Program-made: the position numbers and the translations under genes | Source of the DNA: Leptospira montravelensis | Lineage (GTDB): Bacteria; Spirochaetota; Leptospiria; Leptospirales; Leptospiraceae | Reading direction: 5' to 3' | Assembly (NCBI RefSeq): GCF_004770045.1 | Contig: NZ_RQFO01000004.1 | Span: forward strand, 496,001 to 560,000 | Length of the DNA: 64,000 nt | The notes under the pieces: generated by a model | Databases searched by the model: none | Told to the model about the DNA's origin: nothing | Seen by the model: the letters and a program-made list of their open reading frames with translations, nothing else | Shown: in pieces, positions 39,457-49,866 of the stretch | Layout: every line of letters begins with the position of its first letter | Numbering within the stretch: the stretch's first letter is position 1

Positions 39457-40557
39457 TTAATCTTCAGTGTAGTATAACATTTGGTTGTTGGTTAAGTCAA
39501 AAAGACCAGAAACCTTTCGAACCACTTTATCCTTTATAATCCCAACCCCTGTAATTTTATATACTTCGCCTTTGGTTTTGATACGCCCACCAGAGACTTC
39601 CGTTCCTTCTCCTGCCAGTTCCTTATACAGAGTTAAATCTCCGGTAGTTTTCACTTGGAATTCAGGTTCGGTCTCCAGATCTTTCAATTCTTTAATATAG
39701 CCTCCTTTCTGCAACTTGAGTTTCAAAATTTTCATAGCGGCTTGTTTGGTCATAAAGTCGGAAAGGGAGATGAGGACAAAATAGGGAGCCGTATTGATAT
39801 TAATTCGGTCATCATAAGAATCACCTGCAGGCAAATAAGCTGTGATATTATTGGAGAGCACATAATCTTTATCGGAACGAAGGGCTCTTTCCTCCTCCGT
39901 CATAAAGTCTTTGGAGTTATTTTTATCATAATCCTTTGGCTTCAAACTCTCATAAACAATAGACCGGTCATATCCTTTCACACTGAGGAGTTCTGAAAGG
40001 GAATATAGGGGAGCATTTTTGATTTTTCTTGGTGGGGAAAGCCGACTGTAATAGTACTGCTCAGCTCCACCCCCCGTTTCTTGGTGGTTTTCATCGATCC
40101 AATCCAAAATCGGGAAAATCATTTCCCGTTTTAAACCAAATTGGTAAAAAAGTCTAGTGACCATCTCAATAGTTCTTTGGTTCGGTTGGTCGTCGTAAAT
40201 TTTGACTAGCGAATTAATATTAATTTTACCATCTTCGGGACTCATTGTGTAATAAATCACACCACCCCCTAACGGAATCGGTGGGGGGTCCATCGCCAAA
40301 CCTGATTGGTATAAAACTTCTTCTGGTATTTTTTTTAAGGCACCTACAGCACCCATAAACCCTGCTTTGGCGAGCATATGGGCTTTAAATCCATCCGCTT
40401 GGGACCTTGCCACACGGTATTCCGTTGCTGCATCTTCAAAAAATTTTGAAGCCGTAAACATTGAAGCAGTACCTATGGCCATCACAAGAAGATAGACCAT
40501 AAATCCCCTTTTTATTTTTTTATTTGAAGAGAATGACTGGATGCGCAAGCGATTCAT
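39457..40557 (-). CDS. gspK: Type II secretion minor pseudopilin GspK
   Basis: About 366 residues. Starts basic (MNRLRIQSFSSNKKIKRGF) and then hydrophobic (MVYLLVMAIGTASMF); the prepilin cleavage falls after G in KRGF. It lacks Glu5, as is usual for GspK, the tip of the pseudopilus. The large globular domain has the EDGKININSL and DDRININTAPYF segments typical of GspK. I chose the ATG at 40557 to shorten the overlap with gspJ; ATGs at 40572 and 40596 are alternatives. Confidence 0.85.
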   Translation of the reverse strand: MNRLRIQSFSSNKKIKRGFMVYLLVMAIGTASMFTASKFFEDAATEYRVARSQADGFKAHMLAKAGFMGAVGALKKIPEEVLYQSGLAMDPPPIPLGGGVIYYTMSPEDGKININSLVKIYDDQPNQRTIEMVTRLFYQFGLKREMIFPILDWIDENHQETGGGAEQYYYSRLSPPRKIKNAPLYSLSELLSVKGYDRSIVYESLKPKDYDKNNSKDFMTEEERALRSDKDYVLSNNITAYLPAGDSYDDRININTAPYFVLISLSDFMTKQAAMKILKLKLQKGGYIKELKDLETEPEFQVKTTGDLTLYKELAGEGTEVSGGRIKTKGEVYKITGVGIIKDKVVRKVSGLFDLTNNQMLYYTED

Positions 40558-41164
40558 ATTTAACAAAAACATTTCCCACAAGTGATATAATTTCAAATCG
40601 AACGAGCCTTGGAATTTTTTTCGTGGTCCTAGAATTCCAATCGTCTACCCATTTGTCTCCACGTTCCGAAAACTTCATCTGAAAACTTTTTACATTTTCA
40701 AGTAATACATGTTCAACACCACCTTGCGTAGGAAAGGTGTCGATCATCTCATCTTCCCTGCGAATCAAATAAGACAATCCTTCCATTTTTGGATTTGGCA
40801 TTTTCCGCAAATAAAAAGACACCTCTCTGACTGACGCTTGCCCTTCTTCCTCCGAATTTGGATTCGATGTTGCAAATACTACCCGATCATTTCTTGATCC
40901 AGTCACACCATCTTGTTTACCTACAAATAAAATTCGTTTTTGGTTATCAATAAAGTAAGTACGGGCGATGGTTCCTCGAATATTTTCCATTGCGTAGAGT
41001 ATGTCCTTTCTGTTGGCACCTTTATTCGAGGCTCCTTTTTTGGAGATTTTATTGGCCGTATAAAAAACAGAAAAAATTCCAGTAAAAATCACTGCCATAA
41101 TCATTACTACGATAGAAATCTCCACCAAGGTGAAACCACGGCGATATTTCCTAACTACAAACAT
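40520..41164 (-). CDS. gspJ: Type II secretion minor pseudopilin GspJ
   Basis: 214 residues. Type IV prepilin start (RRGFTLVEISIVVMIMAVI, with Glu5) and a beta-rich pseudopilin domain (DRVVFATSNPNSEEEG, REVSFYLRK). It should sit at the pseudopilus tip with GspI and GspK. Its start shares a base with the gspI stop (TAATG). Confidence 0.82.
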   Translation of the reverse strand: MFVVRKYRRGFTLVEISIVVMIMAVIFTGIFSVFYTANKISKKGASNKGANRKDILYAMENIRGTIARTYFIDNQKRILFVGKQDGVTGSRNDRVVFATSNPNSEEEGQASVREVSFYLRKMPNPKMEGLSYLIRREDEMIDTFPTQGGVEHVLLENVKSFQMKFSERGDKWVDDWNSRTTKKIPRLVRFEIISLVGNVFVKYESLAHPVILFK

Positions 41165-41691
41165 TAGTATTTTGTACTCCTGAATGTTTCGACACTATAG
41201 GTTTCTTTTTTATTTCCATCCATATAAAAGATGGAAACCTTAACTCTAAATACTTTAAGTACTCCCCCGGTCTCAAAACTCTTTTTCTGGCCTCTTTTTT
41301 TCATAAGATCACTGAAGCCTACATCTTTATCACCTAACATATCTTTAGGTGCTTTTTTCCGGAGTTCCTCTGCATTGGGTCCACCAGCAAGTTTGAGAAG
41401 ATCCATTTCTTCTTCTTTAATTTCAGTTTCGAAGGTGTATCCAGGAAAGGCATCAATGGAACCACGAGTGGTATCGGTTTGCATAGTGGTGGAGGAATCC
41501 ACTTGTGCCATTTTTATTTTGGCAAGGTGGACTGCATTTGCGAGTAGTACTGCTTTTTTCTGATAAGAAATTCCTTCCGCAATCAAAGAATAGGTATAAG
41601 TCATTACCATCGCAGCCATAGCCATTGCGATCGTAACTTCAAAGAGTGTGAATCCTGGTGACTTTAGTTTACTTAGACTGTGGTTTAGCAT
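41164..41691 (-). CDS. gspI: Type II secretion minor pseudopilin GspI
   Basis: 175 residues with a prepilin signal (KSPGFTLFEVTIAMAMAAMVMTY). Conserved N-terminal helix and ASLVK-like NAVHLAKIKMAQVD follow. The role is pseudopilus tip assembly. Overlaps gspH by 23 bases. Confidence 0.82.
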   Translation of the reverse strand: MLNHSLSKLKSPGFTLFEVTIAMAMAAMVMTYTYSLIAEGISYQKKAVLLANAVHLAKIKMAQVDSSTTMQTDTTRGSIDAFPGYTFETEIKEEEMDLLKLAGGPNAEELRKKAPKDMLGDKDVGFSDLMKKRGQKKSFETGGVLKVFRVKVSIFYMDGNKKETYSVETFRSTKY

Positions 41692-42301
41692 TGGAATCTA
41701 CTTGTTCATCACGTTCGTCGAGACCATAAGAAACTTTCTGAATGGGAGTGGTTTCTGGTTCTGGAAAATATTCTGTTTTATGAATTTTAAATTTACCACC
41801 ATACCGGTAAATTTGAATGGTTCTTTTGATTTCTGAATCCGATCCAACGTATAAAAATAAGTCGGTTGTGGTTCCTTGTGGAGTAAATACAATGTGAAGT
41901 TTTCCTTCCGATCTAGGTTTACCACCTATGTCCCTCACTTTCACAATTTTTGAATAAAAAGGAAGTGTGGATTTTTTCAAAATTGGTTCTTCTTCCAGTC
42001 CACCTTCCTCTCTCTTTAAAAGAAAAAACTGGTATTCCCTTGTTTCAAAATCGTATTTGAATAAGACAGCTTGGTTTGTTAACTGCGCTTTGTTGTATCC
42101 GAATTTAAAAGATTCTTGTAGTTTAACGGCAATATCTTCAGTCGATGGAATGATTAGGTTACGGAGTGTCCCACCAACGATCACCATGATAAGACCAAGA
42201 ATGGAAATTACAACGGCAATCTCAATCAACGTGAGACCGTCGCGTAACTTCCGCTTGGTTTTCAGAGCCGAAATTTTATCGGAAAGCTGCCGGGTAATCA
42301 T
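41669..42301 (-). CDS. gspH: Type II secretion pseudopilin GspH
   Basis: About 210 residues. The prepilin motif RDGLTLIEIAVVISILGLIM lies 20 residues from the chosen ATG at 42301. An upstream ATG at 42361 in the same frame would enlarge the overlap with gspG to 86 bases. The rest matches minor pseudopilins (FKFGYNKAQLTNQAVLFKYDFE). Position between gspG and gspI fixes the identity. Confidence 0.78.
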   Translation of the reverse strand: MITRQLSDKISALKTKRKLRDGLTLIEIAVVISILGLIMVIVGGTLRNLIIPSTEDIAVKLQESFKFGYNKAQLTNQAVLFKYDFETREYQFFLLKREEGGLEEEPILKKSTLPFYSKIVKVRDIGGKPRSEGKLHIVFTPQGTTTDLFLYVGSDSEIKRTIQIYRYGGKFKIHKTEYFPEPETTPIQKVSYGLDERDEQVDSNAKPQSK

Positions 42302-42737
42302 CCGGGGAAAGGATATTAAAATCTTTATTTTTTCCTTCTCCACCTTCTTTTTTGTCTTCACCTAAAGTAAGGATTTGAGGAACTGCTCCTTCAAATTTCA
42401 AAACATAAGGTGTTTTCCAGGGATCTTTTAAAACTGCTTTTTCACGAACGATTGGTTCGTAATCATCACCAATTTTATCATCATCTGGTTTTTCTATTAG
42501 AGCTTGCAAACCTTGTTCTTCGGTAGGATATTTATCATAAACTTCTAAATATCTCTCTAATGCGGTTTTTAAAACGGCACTATCATTTTTAAGCTTTAAT
42601 TTTTTTTCCCCTTCTCCTCGGTTTCCAATACTCGAGTAAAGAATGGCCATAAGAGATCCCAAAATGAGCATTACTACGGTAATCTCAATTAGAGTTAATC
42701 CCTCACGAATCTTTCTGTGTTTCCCTTTAGTTTTCAT
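42276..42737 (-). CDS. gspG: Type II secretion major pseudopilin GspG
   Basis: 153 residues: REGLTLIEITVVMLILGSLMAIL is the prepilin signal and helix. The C-terminal domain keeps the family pattern with LKTALERYLEVYDKYPTEEQGLQALIEKP and DPWKTPYVLKF, the calcium-binding region of GspG. Forms the pseudopilus shaft. It is 6 bases downstream of gspF. Confidence 0.92.
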   Translation of the reverse strand: MKTKGKHRKIREGLTLIEITVVMLILGSLMAILYSSIGNRGEGEKKLKLKNDSAVLKTALERYLEVYDKYPTEEQGLQALIEKPDDDKIGDDYEPIVREKAVLKDPWKTPYVLKFEGAVPQILTLGEDKKEGGEGKNKDFNILSPDDYPAAFR

Positions 42738-42742
42738 AAACT

Positions 42743-43969
42743 CTACATCCCCTGGATTTCTTGAGTTAGTTTGTACATTGGCGTCATAATCGCCGCCATA
42801 ATGGTAAAAATAATTCCACCCATTACAATGATCATCATTGGTTCTAATGATTGGGTCAAAGATTTTATTGCCGTATCCACCTCGGATTCATAGATTTCCG
42901 AAAGTTTATTCATCATTTCTGGAACTTTATCGGATGCTTCCCCTGCGCTGAGCATCCCAAGAACCATCTGCGAAAGAACTTGTGACCCTTGTAAAGAATC
43001 AGAAAGTTTACCACCTTCCTTAATTTTGATGATGGCAGAGGCAATTTCTTCCTTAAAAACAGTATGGCCCACGACATCCGATACGATATTCAAAGACACA
43101 ATGAGTGGCACTCGGTTTAATAGAAGGATCGATAGGTTTCTTGCAAAGTTAGAAACCAAAATTTTTCTAAGTAAAGTTCCAATCACGGGTAACCTTAATA
43201 AAAATTTATCCCAAGTTTTTTTCCCTTCCCCAGAACTTTTCCATTTCATAAACCCGAGAAAACCGCCGGCAAGGACTCCTAAAATAAAAAACCAATAGTT
43301 GGTTAAAACATAAGATAAAAAAATTACACTTCTTGTGAGTAATGGTAGTTTCGCATCAAAAGATGCAAACAACTGTTCAATTTGTGGAATAACAACAACA
43401 AGTAGAAAGATGGATACACCAAGAGATAGTAAACCCATAATCATAGGATAAATCATGGCTACTTGGACTTTTGATTTTAATTCAGAAGATTTTTCTTCTA
43501 ACTCAGCTAACCTGTGCAAGGTGTTTTCGTAATTTCCAGTGGATTCGCCAACAGAAATCAAACTGGGGTACTGGTCAGGAAAAACAGTTTTATGTTTTTT
43601 CATGGACTCGGAAAGGCTCATCCCTTCCGTTATGTCTGCCCGCATCTCAATCAAAACTTTTTTGAAATAGATATTTTCCACTTGGTCAATGATGGAGAGT
43701 AAACATTTATCTAGAGGAATTCCAGCACCAATGAGTGTCCCAAGTTGTTTGCAAAAAAGTCCTACTTCTTTTCTGGGAATTCTATACAATAACTTGGATA
43801 AAAATGGGAAAAGTTCTCTTTCTTCTTTTTCTCTATCTTCTTGAATTGACCTAACATAAAGACCTTTCGCCTTTAGCTTGTTACGCGCCGCTTGCAAATT
43901 TGGAGCGTCGATAATATTTTTTTCTTCTTTGCCTTTTTTATTGAATGCAACGTATGTAAAGAGTGGCAT
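42743..43969 (-). CDS. gspF: Type II secretion inner-membrane platform protein GspF
   Basis: 408 residues. Starts MPLFTYVAFNKKGKEEKNIIDA with two repeated GspF cytoplasmic domains (FCKQLGTLIGAGIPLDKCL; FARNLSILLLNRVPLIVSL) and three membrane helices. Couples GspE ATPase motion to pseudopilus growth. Full family length. Confidence 0.95.
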   Translation of the reverse strand: MPLFTYVAFNKKGKEEKNIIDAPNLQAARNKLKAKGLYVRSIQEDREKEERELFPFLSKLLYRIPRKEVGLFCKQLGTLIGAGIPLDKCLLSIIDQVENIYFKKVLIEMRADITEGMSLSESMKKHKTVFPDQYPSLISVGESTGNYENTLHRLAELEEKSSELKSKVQVAMIYPMIMGLLSLGVSIFLLVVVIPQIEQLFASFDAKLPLLTRSVIFLSYVLTNYWFFILGVLAGGFLGFMKWKSSGEGKKTWDKFLLRLPVIGTLLRKILVSNFARNLSILLLNRVPLIVSLNIVSDVVGHTVFKEEIASAIIKIKEGGKLSDSLQGSQVLSQMVLGMLSAGEASDKVPEMMNKLSEIYESEVDTAIKSLTQSLEPMMIIVMGGIIFTIMAAIMTPMYKLTQEIQGM

Positions 43970-43974
43970 AAAAA

Positions 43975-45651
43975 TTAGGAAACCCGAAGGACCTCTTCTG
44001 GAGTTGTGACACCTTCGATCACTTTGTACTTACCGTAATCCTGCAAAGTCGATAATCCATTTTTTACTGCAAGTTCTTTGATGCGGTTGGCATCGGCCCC
44101 TTGTAAAATGGCACGTTTGATTTCATCATTCATAGTGAGAAGTTCATACAATCCAGTTCGGCCCTTATATCCAGAATTTAGACAAGAAGGGCAACCCTTT
44201 CCCCTGTACAAAACACCATTTTTTAATTCTTTTCTTTGGATTCCAAGACCTGCTAGGTCTTTATCTGTTGGTTTGTAGGATGTTTTACAATCCTTACAAA
44301 TGACCCGAACAAGCCTTTGGGCCATAAAACCTAACACAGAACTTGTGATAAGATATGGTTCAATCCCCATATCCACAAGCCTTGTGACAGCAGAAGAAGC
44401 ATCATTGGTGTGGAGGGTGGAAAACACTAAGTGACCTGTAAGGGAAGCTTGGATGGCAATCCTTGCTGTTTCCTCATCACGGATCTCCCCCACCATCACT
44501 ACATCCGGATCTTGACGAAGGATCGAACGTAAACCCGCAGCAAAAGTAAGCCCAATTTTTTCATTCATTTGCATCTGGGAAATTCCATCCATTTGGTATT
44601 CCACCGGATCTTCGCAAGTAATGATATTTCGTTCTTCGGTATTAATTTCAGAAAGTGCAGAATAGAGTGTGGTCGATTTACCAGAACCTGTGGGACCTGT
44701 TACCAAAATTATCCCATATGGTTTATAGATTAAACTTTTAAAATCATTTAGGATTTCTTTATTAAAACCCATAGTTTCAATGGAATACTTTTGGTCTGTT
44801 TTGTTTAGAATACGCATTACTATACGTTCTCCAAACTGACACGGGATAATAGAAACCCGAACATCCACATCCTTTCCAGCTAACCTAAGTTTAATCCGTC
44901 CATCTTGCGGCAAACGGTTTTCCGCAATATTTAAATTCGACATGATTTTGATACGAGTAGATATTCCCGCCAAATAAGACTTAGGTGGACTGAGAACTTT
45001 TTGTAAAACCCCATCCACACGATACCTGACCACAACAGATTTTTCAAATGGTTCCACGTGAATATCGGAAGCTCTTTCCGATACTGCTTGTGACAAAATC
45101 ACGTTCACCATCTTAATGATGGGAGCTTCATTGGATAAATCTAATGCATCGGATTCAAAGGCATCAGAGAGATCTCCGAAACTTCCATCCATTTCATCCA
45201 TCATCTCTTTGGCTTCGGCAGTAGTTTTGTCGAACTGAGAATGGATGATTCTCATAATTTCGTTTTCAGTAGCGAGAACGAATTGTATTTCGTACCCTTT
45301 TAAAAAGGATCTCATATCGTCCATTGGATGGAGATCCGTTGGATCGCAAGTGGCAACTACAACCTTTTTGCCTTTCACTGAAACTGGTACAATTTTAGAA
45401 CGTTGGACAAGTTTTAGGGGAATTTTACCAAAAACTTCTTCACTAGCAACAAACTCAAGTTTATCGATAAACTCCATACGATGGAGTTTTGCAAGTGCTT
45501 TTAAAATATCAGTTTCGGAAGCGAGACCTTTTTTTTGGATGATATGAGTGATGGGAAGATTTGTTTTTTCCTGTTGTTTGGAAATATCTTCGAGATCCTT
45601 AATGGTAAGGATTCCATCTTCTAATAGGATTTGGCCTAAACTCTTTCTCAT
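43975..45651 (-). CDS. gspE: Type II secretion ATPase GspE
   Basis: 558 residues. N1E domain (about 1-140), a linker, then the ATPase: Walker [10 protein letters not shown] at 319-327, Walker B region [13 protein letters not shown], arginine-rich ASP/HIS boxes ([12 protein letters not shown]), and a zinc-binding CKDC...CPSC domain. Powers secretion. Its start overlaps the gspD stop by 4 bases. Confidence 0.95.
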   Translation of the reverse strand: MRKSLGQILLEDGILTIKDLEDISKQQEKTNLPITHIIQKKGLASETDILKALAKLHRMEFIDKLEFVASEEVFGKIPLKLVQRSKIVPVSVKGKKVVVATCDPTDLHPMDDMRSFLKGYEIQFVLATENEIMRIIHSQFDKTTAEAKEMMDEMDGSFGDLSDAFESDALDLSNEAPIIKMVNVILSQAVSERASDIHVEPFEKSVVVRYRVDGVLQKVLSPPKSYLAGISTRIKIMSNLNIAENRLPQDGRIKLRLAGKDVDVRVSIIPCQFGERIVMRILNKTDQKYSIETMGFNKEILNDFKSLIYKPYGIILVTGPTGSGKSTTLYSALSEINTEERNIITCEDPVEYQMDGISQMQMNEKIGLTFAAGLRSILRQDPDVVMVGEIRDEETARIAIQASLTGHLVFSTLHTNDASSAVTRLVDMGIEPYLITSSVLGFMAQRLVRVICKDCKTSYKPTDKDLAGLGIQRKELKNGVLYRGKGCPSCLNSGYKGRTGLYELLTMNDEIKRAILQGADANRIKELAVKNGLSTLQDYGKYKVIEGVTTPEEVLRVS

Positions 45652-47417
45652 CGTAATTTCTTTTCTCGTTCGTCGACCATCCTTTCTTGTTCATTTTTCT
45701 TTTGGATGGTAATACGATCCGATTTATCACGGTCGTCTAGAATATGCGGCGTTAAAAATACCATTAAATTGGTTTTTCTGTTTTGATTGGTGGTTCTGCG
45801 AAATAGAGTTCCTAACAGAGGAATCTCCCCTAAAATCGGGATCTTTTGCACTTTCTTTTGTTTATCATTGGAAAGTAATCCTCCAATCACGATGGTTTGG
45901 ATATTATCTACAACAATTGTAGTTTTAATATCTCGTTTGTTAAACGTTGGGTTTCCGCCCGTTGCTTCCGAAGAAATCCCAGCTACGTTTTTGATCTCTT
46001 GGTAAAGATCTAAAGTGATACGATTGTTTTTGTTTATATGGGGCGTGAATTTTAGTTTAATCCCAGTAGGGCGATATTCAAAATTTGCTACAGTCACTGC
46101 ATTGTCACCACCGAGACCGGCATTACGGTTTTGAGTGCGCACGGGAACATCTTGACCCACATTGATTTCTGCTTCTTGGTTGTCCAAAGTCAAAATCTGT
46201 GGGGCTGACAATACGTTAAAATTTTCATTGGTCGAGTTTGCATTTAAAATACCAATTATTTGTTGTCCTCCGCGGCGAATGAATCCAAGAGAGAAACCAG
46301 ACAAAGTATTTACGTTAGTTGGTCGACCGTTTTTATCAATCACTCCCCCTTGTGCCGCAAGGCCCGTGTTAAACTGTCCATACGCAAGTTCTTGGTAACG
46401 CCAATCGATACCAAAGTCGTTAAGGTCTGTGGAACTTAACTCGACAATCAGAACTTCCAGTAACACTTGTTTTCTGGGTGTATCCAGAATTTTTATAATT
46501 TTTTTAATTTCTTCCCATTCCTGGGGAGAAGCAGTGACAATCAGTGAGTTGGATTCTTTATGGGCCACTGCTTTGATTTTATCTTGTTTACCAGGAATTT
46601 TTTGCGCTTGCGCTACGGGCTGTTGTGGAGGTGGATTTGGTTTTCCATCTGGGCCAGGTTCTCCTGGTTGTCCACTTTGTGTAGGCGCCGTTGGTGCATC
46701 TGGCATATCTAATTTTACTAAAATGGCCGCCAACTTCTCTGCTTCATTGTATTCTAAAGTATAAATATGAATATCACCGGCGGATGAAATGGATCCAGGG
46801 CCATCCGCACGCACATCCAAGTTGTCAACCAACTTCAGTAATTTATTAATATCAGAGGTTGAACCTGAAAAAATAAGAGTATTTTGGTTTTTAGGAATGA
46901 TGATATCTGTATCTGGAGATGTGACTCTTTTGAGAATGGGTTCGAGCTCAGCAGCATTCGAATATTCTAAAGGAACAATTTGTGTGATGGTTTTATTTAG
47001 TGAAACTTCTGATTCCGAAACCGGATCTTTACCAATCCTAACGATTGGTGATTTAGCCAGAGCATCCTTTATTTTTACAACTTTGATTAGATCATTTTCT
47101 TCGATGAGACCAAACCCTTGTGTTTCTAATACGGATTTCATAAACCCATAGGCATCATCGATTTTCACTCGTTTTTGCGAAATGATCGTAATCTTTTTAC
47201 CTTTTACTGCATCATCAATCAGGATGTTTCTTTTAATAATAGCACTCATCCCCATTAAAAAATCTTTGAGTTCTGTATCTCTCCAATCTGCTGTAAAACT
47301 GGCGGGTTCTGGGGATGATGATTTGACCTTTTGTTTTCCTTTTTCTTGGGAAAAACCAGGTGTGACAAATACATAAAGGCAAATACTAAGTAATACTAAA
47401 GGAAGACGATTTCTCAT
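45648..47417 (-). CDS. gspD: Type II secretion outer-membrane secretin GspD
   Basis: About 589 residues. Signal peptide ([23 protein letters not shown]), N0-N3 domains ([40 protein letters not shown]) and a secretin core ([64 protein letters not shown]). A Pro/Gly/Gln-rich insert lies within N3. I prefer the ATG at 47417, which has GGAATTAAA before it, over an upstream start within gspC. Confidence 0.93.
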   Translation of the reverse strand: MRNRLPLVLLSICLYVFVTPGFSQEKGKQKVKSSSPEPASFTADWRDTELKDFLMGMSAIIKRNILIDDAVKGKKITIISQKRVKIDDAYGFMKSVLETQGFGLIEENDLIKVVKIKDALAKSPIVRIGKDPVSESEVSLNKTITQIVPLEYSNAAELEPILKRVTSPDTDIIIPKNQNTLIFSGSTSDINKLLKLVDNLDVRADGPGSISSAGDIHIYTLEYNEAEKLAAILVKLDMPDAPTAPTQSGQPGEPGPDGKPNPPPQQPVAQAQKIPGKQDKIKAVAHKESNSLIVTASPQEWEEIKKIIKILDTPRKQVLLEVLIVELSSTDLNDFGIDWRYQELAYGQFNTGLAAQGGVIDKNGRPTNVNTLSGFSLGFIRRGGQQIIGILNANSTNENFNVLSAPQILTLDNQEAEINVGQDVPVRTQNRNAGLGGDNAVTVANFEYRPTGIKLKFTPHINKNNRITLDLYQEIKNVAGISSEATGGNPTFNKRDIKTTIVVDNIQTIVIGGLLSNDKQKKVQKIPILGEIPLLGTLFRRTTNQNRKTNLMVFLTPHILDDRDKSDRITIQKKNEQERMVDEREKKLR

Positions 47418-47418
47418 T

Positions 47419-48330
47419 TTAATTCCGAATGATAAATTCATATGTGATTATTTTGCCTTGTCTCTCTAAATCCACTGTAATTTTCGGAGCTTGTTTGATC
47501 GAACCCCAAATTTCCAACATTTTCTCTGTTTCGTTGAGTGGCATTCCATTGACTCTTCTGATGATATCCCCTCCGCGTGCGCCGAGAGCATAAAAAACAT
47601 GGTCTTTTGCCACCTGATAGATCTTGTAACCCTCGATCTTTCCGTCTACCAAATGTGGGCCAAACCTTGCATTTTTATAGATAGTATTCGGATCTTTCAG
47701 TTTGCGATTCACATCCTCACGGGAAAGAACTTTTTGCACCGTTTGGCTAGAAGGTCCTAAATTGGAAACAGCCGCTGCATCTTTAGGTCGAATACGTTCC
47801 TTAGCTTGTGCGGGAGTTTCACCAATATTGACACGAAGGCTAAGACCGCCTTTTTTAAGAACCACGTAATGTTGTTCGATGGCCTGGACTTTATATCCAC
47901 CCACCATCTCACCCGTTCCATATTCTTCGGAATCATTACTTTGTTTTTCTCGGATGGTTACCCTTGCAAAGGACCAATGCCCAGACAGAGTCCCTGTGAC
48001 AAGCATTTGGTCATCGTCACCATTGTCCTGAGCAATCTCTGGATCAAGGGGTGTACCATCTGCCCCACGTTTGGTGGCATCATTTGGATCATAAACTTGA
48101 CCACGGATAAGATTTCCAGTAACAATGTCTTCGTAGGTACTTACTGCCAAAATGACTTCTTGGCGCATTTGTTTGGGTTTGGCTCCTGCGACACTAATCC
48201 CTGTTTCTGTAGAAAACAAAAGTAGCAAAACCAACTTTAAAAGATAGGCTAGAGAAAAGGAAAAAAGTAAAACCGCCGGAATCAATGTCAAAAATTGACT
48301 CGATTGGATTCTTTGAAGGATTAAATTCAT
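47419..48330 (-). CDS. gspC: Type II secretion protein GspC with PDZ-like end
   Basis: About 303 residues: one N-terminal membrane helix ([27 protein letters not shown]), a homology region, and a C-terminal PDZ-like domain ([28 protein letters not shown]). GspC links the inner-membrane platform to the secretin. The start is uncertain: ATG 48330 has GGGGAG almost touching it, and GTG 48339 is the alternative. Confidence 0.82.
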   Translation of the reverse strand: MNLILQRIQSSQFLTLIPAVLLFSFSLAYLLKLVLLLLFSTETGISVAGAKPKQMRQEVILAVSTYEDIVTGNLIRGQVYDPNDATKRGADGTPLDPEIAQDNGDDDQMLVTGTLSGHWSFARVTIREKQSNDSEEYGTGEMVGGYKVQAIEQHYVVLKKGGLSLRVNIGETPAQAKERIRPKDAAAVSNLGPSSQTVQKVLSREDVNRKLKDPNTIYKNARFGPHLVDGKIEGYKIYQVAKDHVFYALGARGGDIIRRVNGMPLNETEKMLEIWGSIKQAPKITVDLERQGKIITYEFIIRN

Positions 48331-48359
48331 GCTCCCCACAAACCGGAGGTTGGCTCCGA

Positions 48360-49400
48360 TTACATTCCAGCTACTTCAGATTTAGGGAGCCTAGTGACTT
48401 GTTTTTCCGTGATGCTAAGAGCTGATTCGGGATTCATAATCTTCCCGTTTCGAAACACTTCAAAATGCAGATGTGCTCCTGTTGCTGTTCCTGTCCTTCC
48501 GACAAGGGCAACCACACGACCCATCTTCACCGTTTCCCCAACCTCAACTAAAATCTGAGAACAGTGGGCGTAAACCGTTTTATAACCATTTTTGTGTTGG
48601 ATCGTAACGGAATTTCCATATCCCCCATTGCGTCCAGTAAATACAACTTCTCCATCTGCTGCCGAGAGAACCGGTGCTCCTACTTTTGCCGCAAGATCAA
48701 GACCTGTATGATATACACGATTGTATTTATTAAAAGGATCCACACGTCTTCCATAACGAGATGTCACACGACTTTGCGGAACAGGCATAATGAATATCTT
48801 TTTTAAAACGACTCTAGAAGAGGATGCATTTTTCACTTGGACAGGAACTTCCAAAACTTGGCCAATCTTCAACTGGTCACTAGTGAGTCCGTTATGTTTT
48901 TTAAGTTTTGCCAACTCAATAGAAAAGGAACGCGCAATCTTAGATAAATTGTCTTTCTTTTGGACCGCGTATTTTTTGATGATGATACCGGATTCATGGA
49001 CGACAGTGTTACTCACTACAGGTGATACATCGATGTATTTGGGTAGGTCAAGAGATGCCAGTTCCACCTCTTCTTCTTCACCAGACGGGTTGACACCCAT
49101 AGAAAAGAGTTTGTGAATTTCCGATTCTTGCGATTGGGAAGCAAAAAGACGAAACATAGCTGGTTCATTTCCCGGAATGGACTCATTGATTTCAGAATGA
49201 ATTTTTTGGAATGGATTGGCAAAAAGTCCAGGTGTGGATAGGACCAAAAGGGAAATTATAACCAACCGAAGGATCTTCACAGATAAAATATCGGGAATTA
49301 GGGGGAGAAATCTTGAACCTGAAACAAAGAAAGAATGAAAACGAAATACTTGCGACAATTGGAGACTTCCCAAACCTTTATTTCTTTGTTTTTTTGACAC
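48360..49400 (-). CDS. LysM and M23 (LytM) peptidase
   Basis: 346 residues. A hydrophobic export segment lies at about 43-60 (LRLVIISLLVLSTPGLFA), then a LysM motif (YAVQKKDNLSKIARSFSIELAKLKKHNGL) and an M23 domain: first zinc ligands in YHTGLDLAAK, HxH in GAHLHFEVF. It should bind and cut peptidoglycan, or regulate amidases if inactive; the key residues are present. The 40 residues before the signal are doubtful, and a GTG at 49280 would give a normal signal peptide. It lies just upstream of gspC and may open the wall for the secretion machine. Confidence 0.82.
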   Translation of the reverse strand: MSKKQRNKGLGSLQLSQVFRFHSFFVSGSRFLPLIPDILSVKILRLVIISLLVLSTPGLFANPFQKIHSEINESIPGNEPAMFRLFASQSQESEIHKLFSMGVNPSGEEEEVELASLDLPKYIDVSPVVSNTVVHESGIIIKKYAVQKKDNLSKIARSFSIELAKLKKHNGLTSDQLKIGQVLEVPVQVKNASSSRVVLKKIFIMPVPQSRVTSRYGRRVDPFNKYNRVYHTGLDLAAKVGAPVLSAADGEVVFTGRNGGYGNSVTIQHKNGYKTVYAHCSQILVEVGETVKMGRVVALVGRTGTATGAHLHFEVFRNGKIMNPESALSITEKQVTRLPKSEVAGM

Positions 49401-49770
49401 TGGAATCGACCAGAGTGAATTTTTTAGATACCCACTCTTCTACATCTTCCAAGTCATACTGCTTTTTTTTCACATCATCATTGATGATATAGGCAGCTAA
49501 TTTCCCCACAGAAGATTCTCTAGACTCTGCAATGGGATAAACCTTCAATTTCAAAAGAGAGGGTGTGGATTCGATGTAGATCTTTACCAATGTCCCTTTC
49601 TTCCAAACTTCTGATTCAGAGAATTTGATCTCTTCTTGTAAGGAATAGGTTTTTCCATCATAGTATTCATTGATTTCCCTTAATCTTTCCTTTTTAATCA
49701 ACCTTTGGGAACAATGACTGAACACAAGGAGAAGGACGAGGGGAATTACACGAATGACACTACAATTCAA
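49378..49770 (-). CDS. Lipoprotein associated with the type II secretion operon
   Basis: About 130 residues with a hydrophobic signal ending FSHC (lipobox Cys). The mature part is basic and charged (KKERLREINEYYDGKTYSLQEEI) with a small domain (GTLVKIYIESTPSLLKLKVYP). It heads the run leading into the M23 peptidase and gspC-N, with 23 bases overlapping the peptidase gene. It could be a pilotin-like helper for the secretin, but there is no direct sign. The start is uncertain: TTG at 49770 (chosen) or TTG at 49806. Confidence 0.6.
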   Translation of the reverse strand: MNCSVIRVIPLVLLLVFSHCSQRLIKKERLREINEYYDGKTYSLQEEIKFSESEVWKKGTLVKIYIESTPSLLKLKVYPIAESRESSVGKLAAYIINDDVKKKQYDLEDVEEWVSKKFTLVDSSVKKTKK

Positions 49771-49866
49771 AGCAAACTCTGAGGAAAAGTCACCATGATG
49801 CCTCAAATATGAAAAGTCTTTTTTATTTTTTGGCCCAAAAGAGAAGAAACTTACCCTTATAGGATT

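Noticed and set aside
46162..46764. Overlapping + strand frames in gspD
   Set aside because: They mirror the secretin reading frame and have biased composition produced by it.
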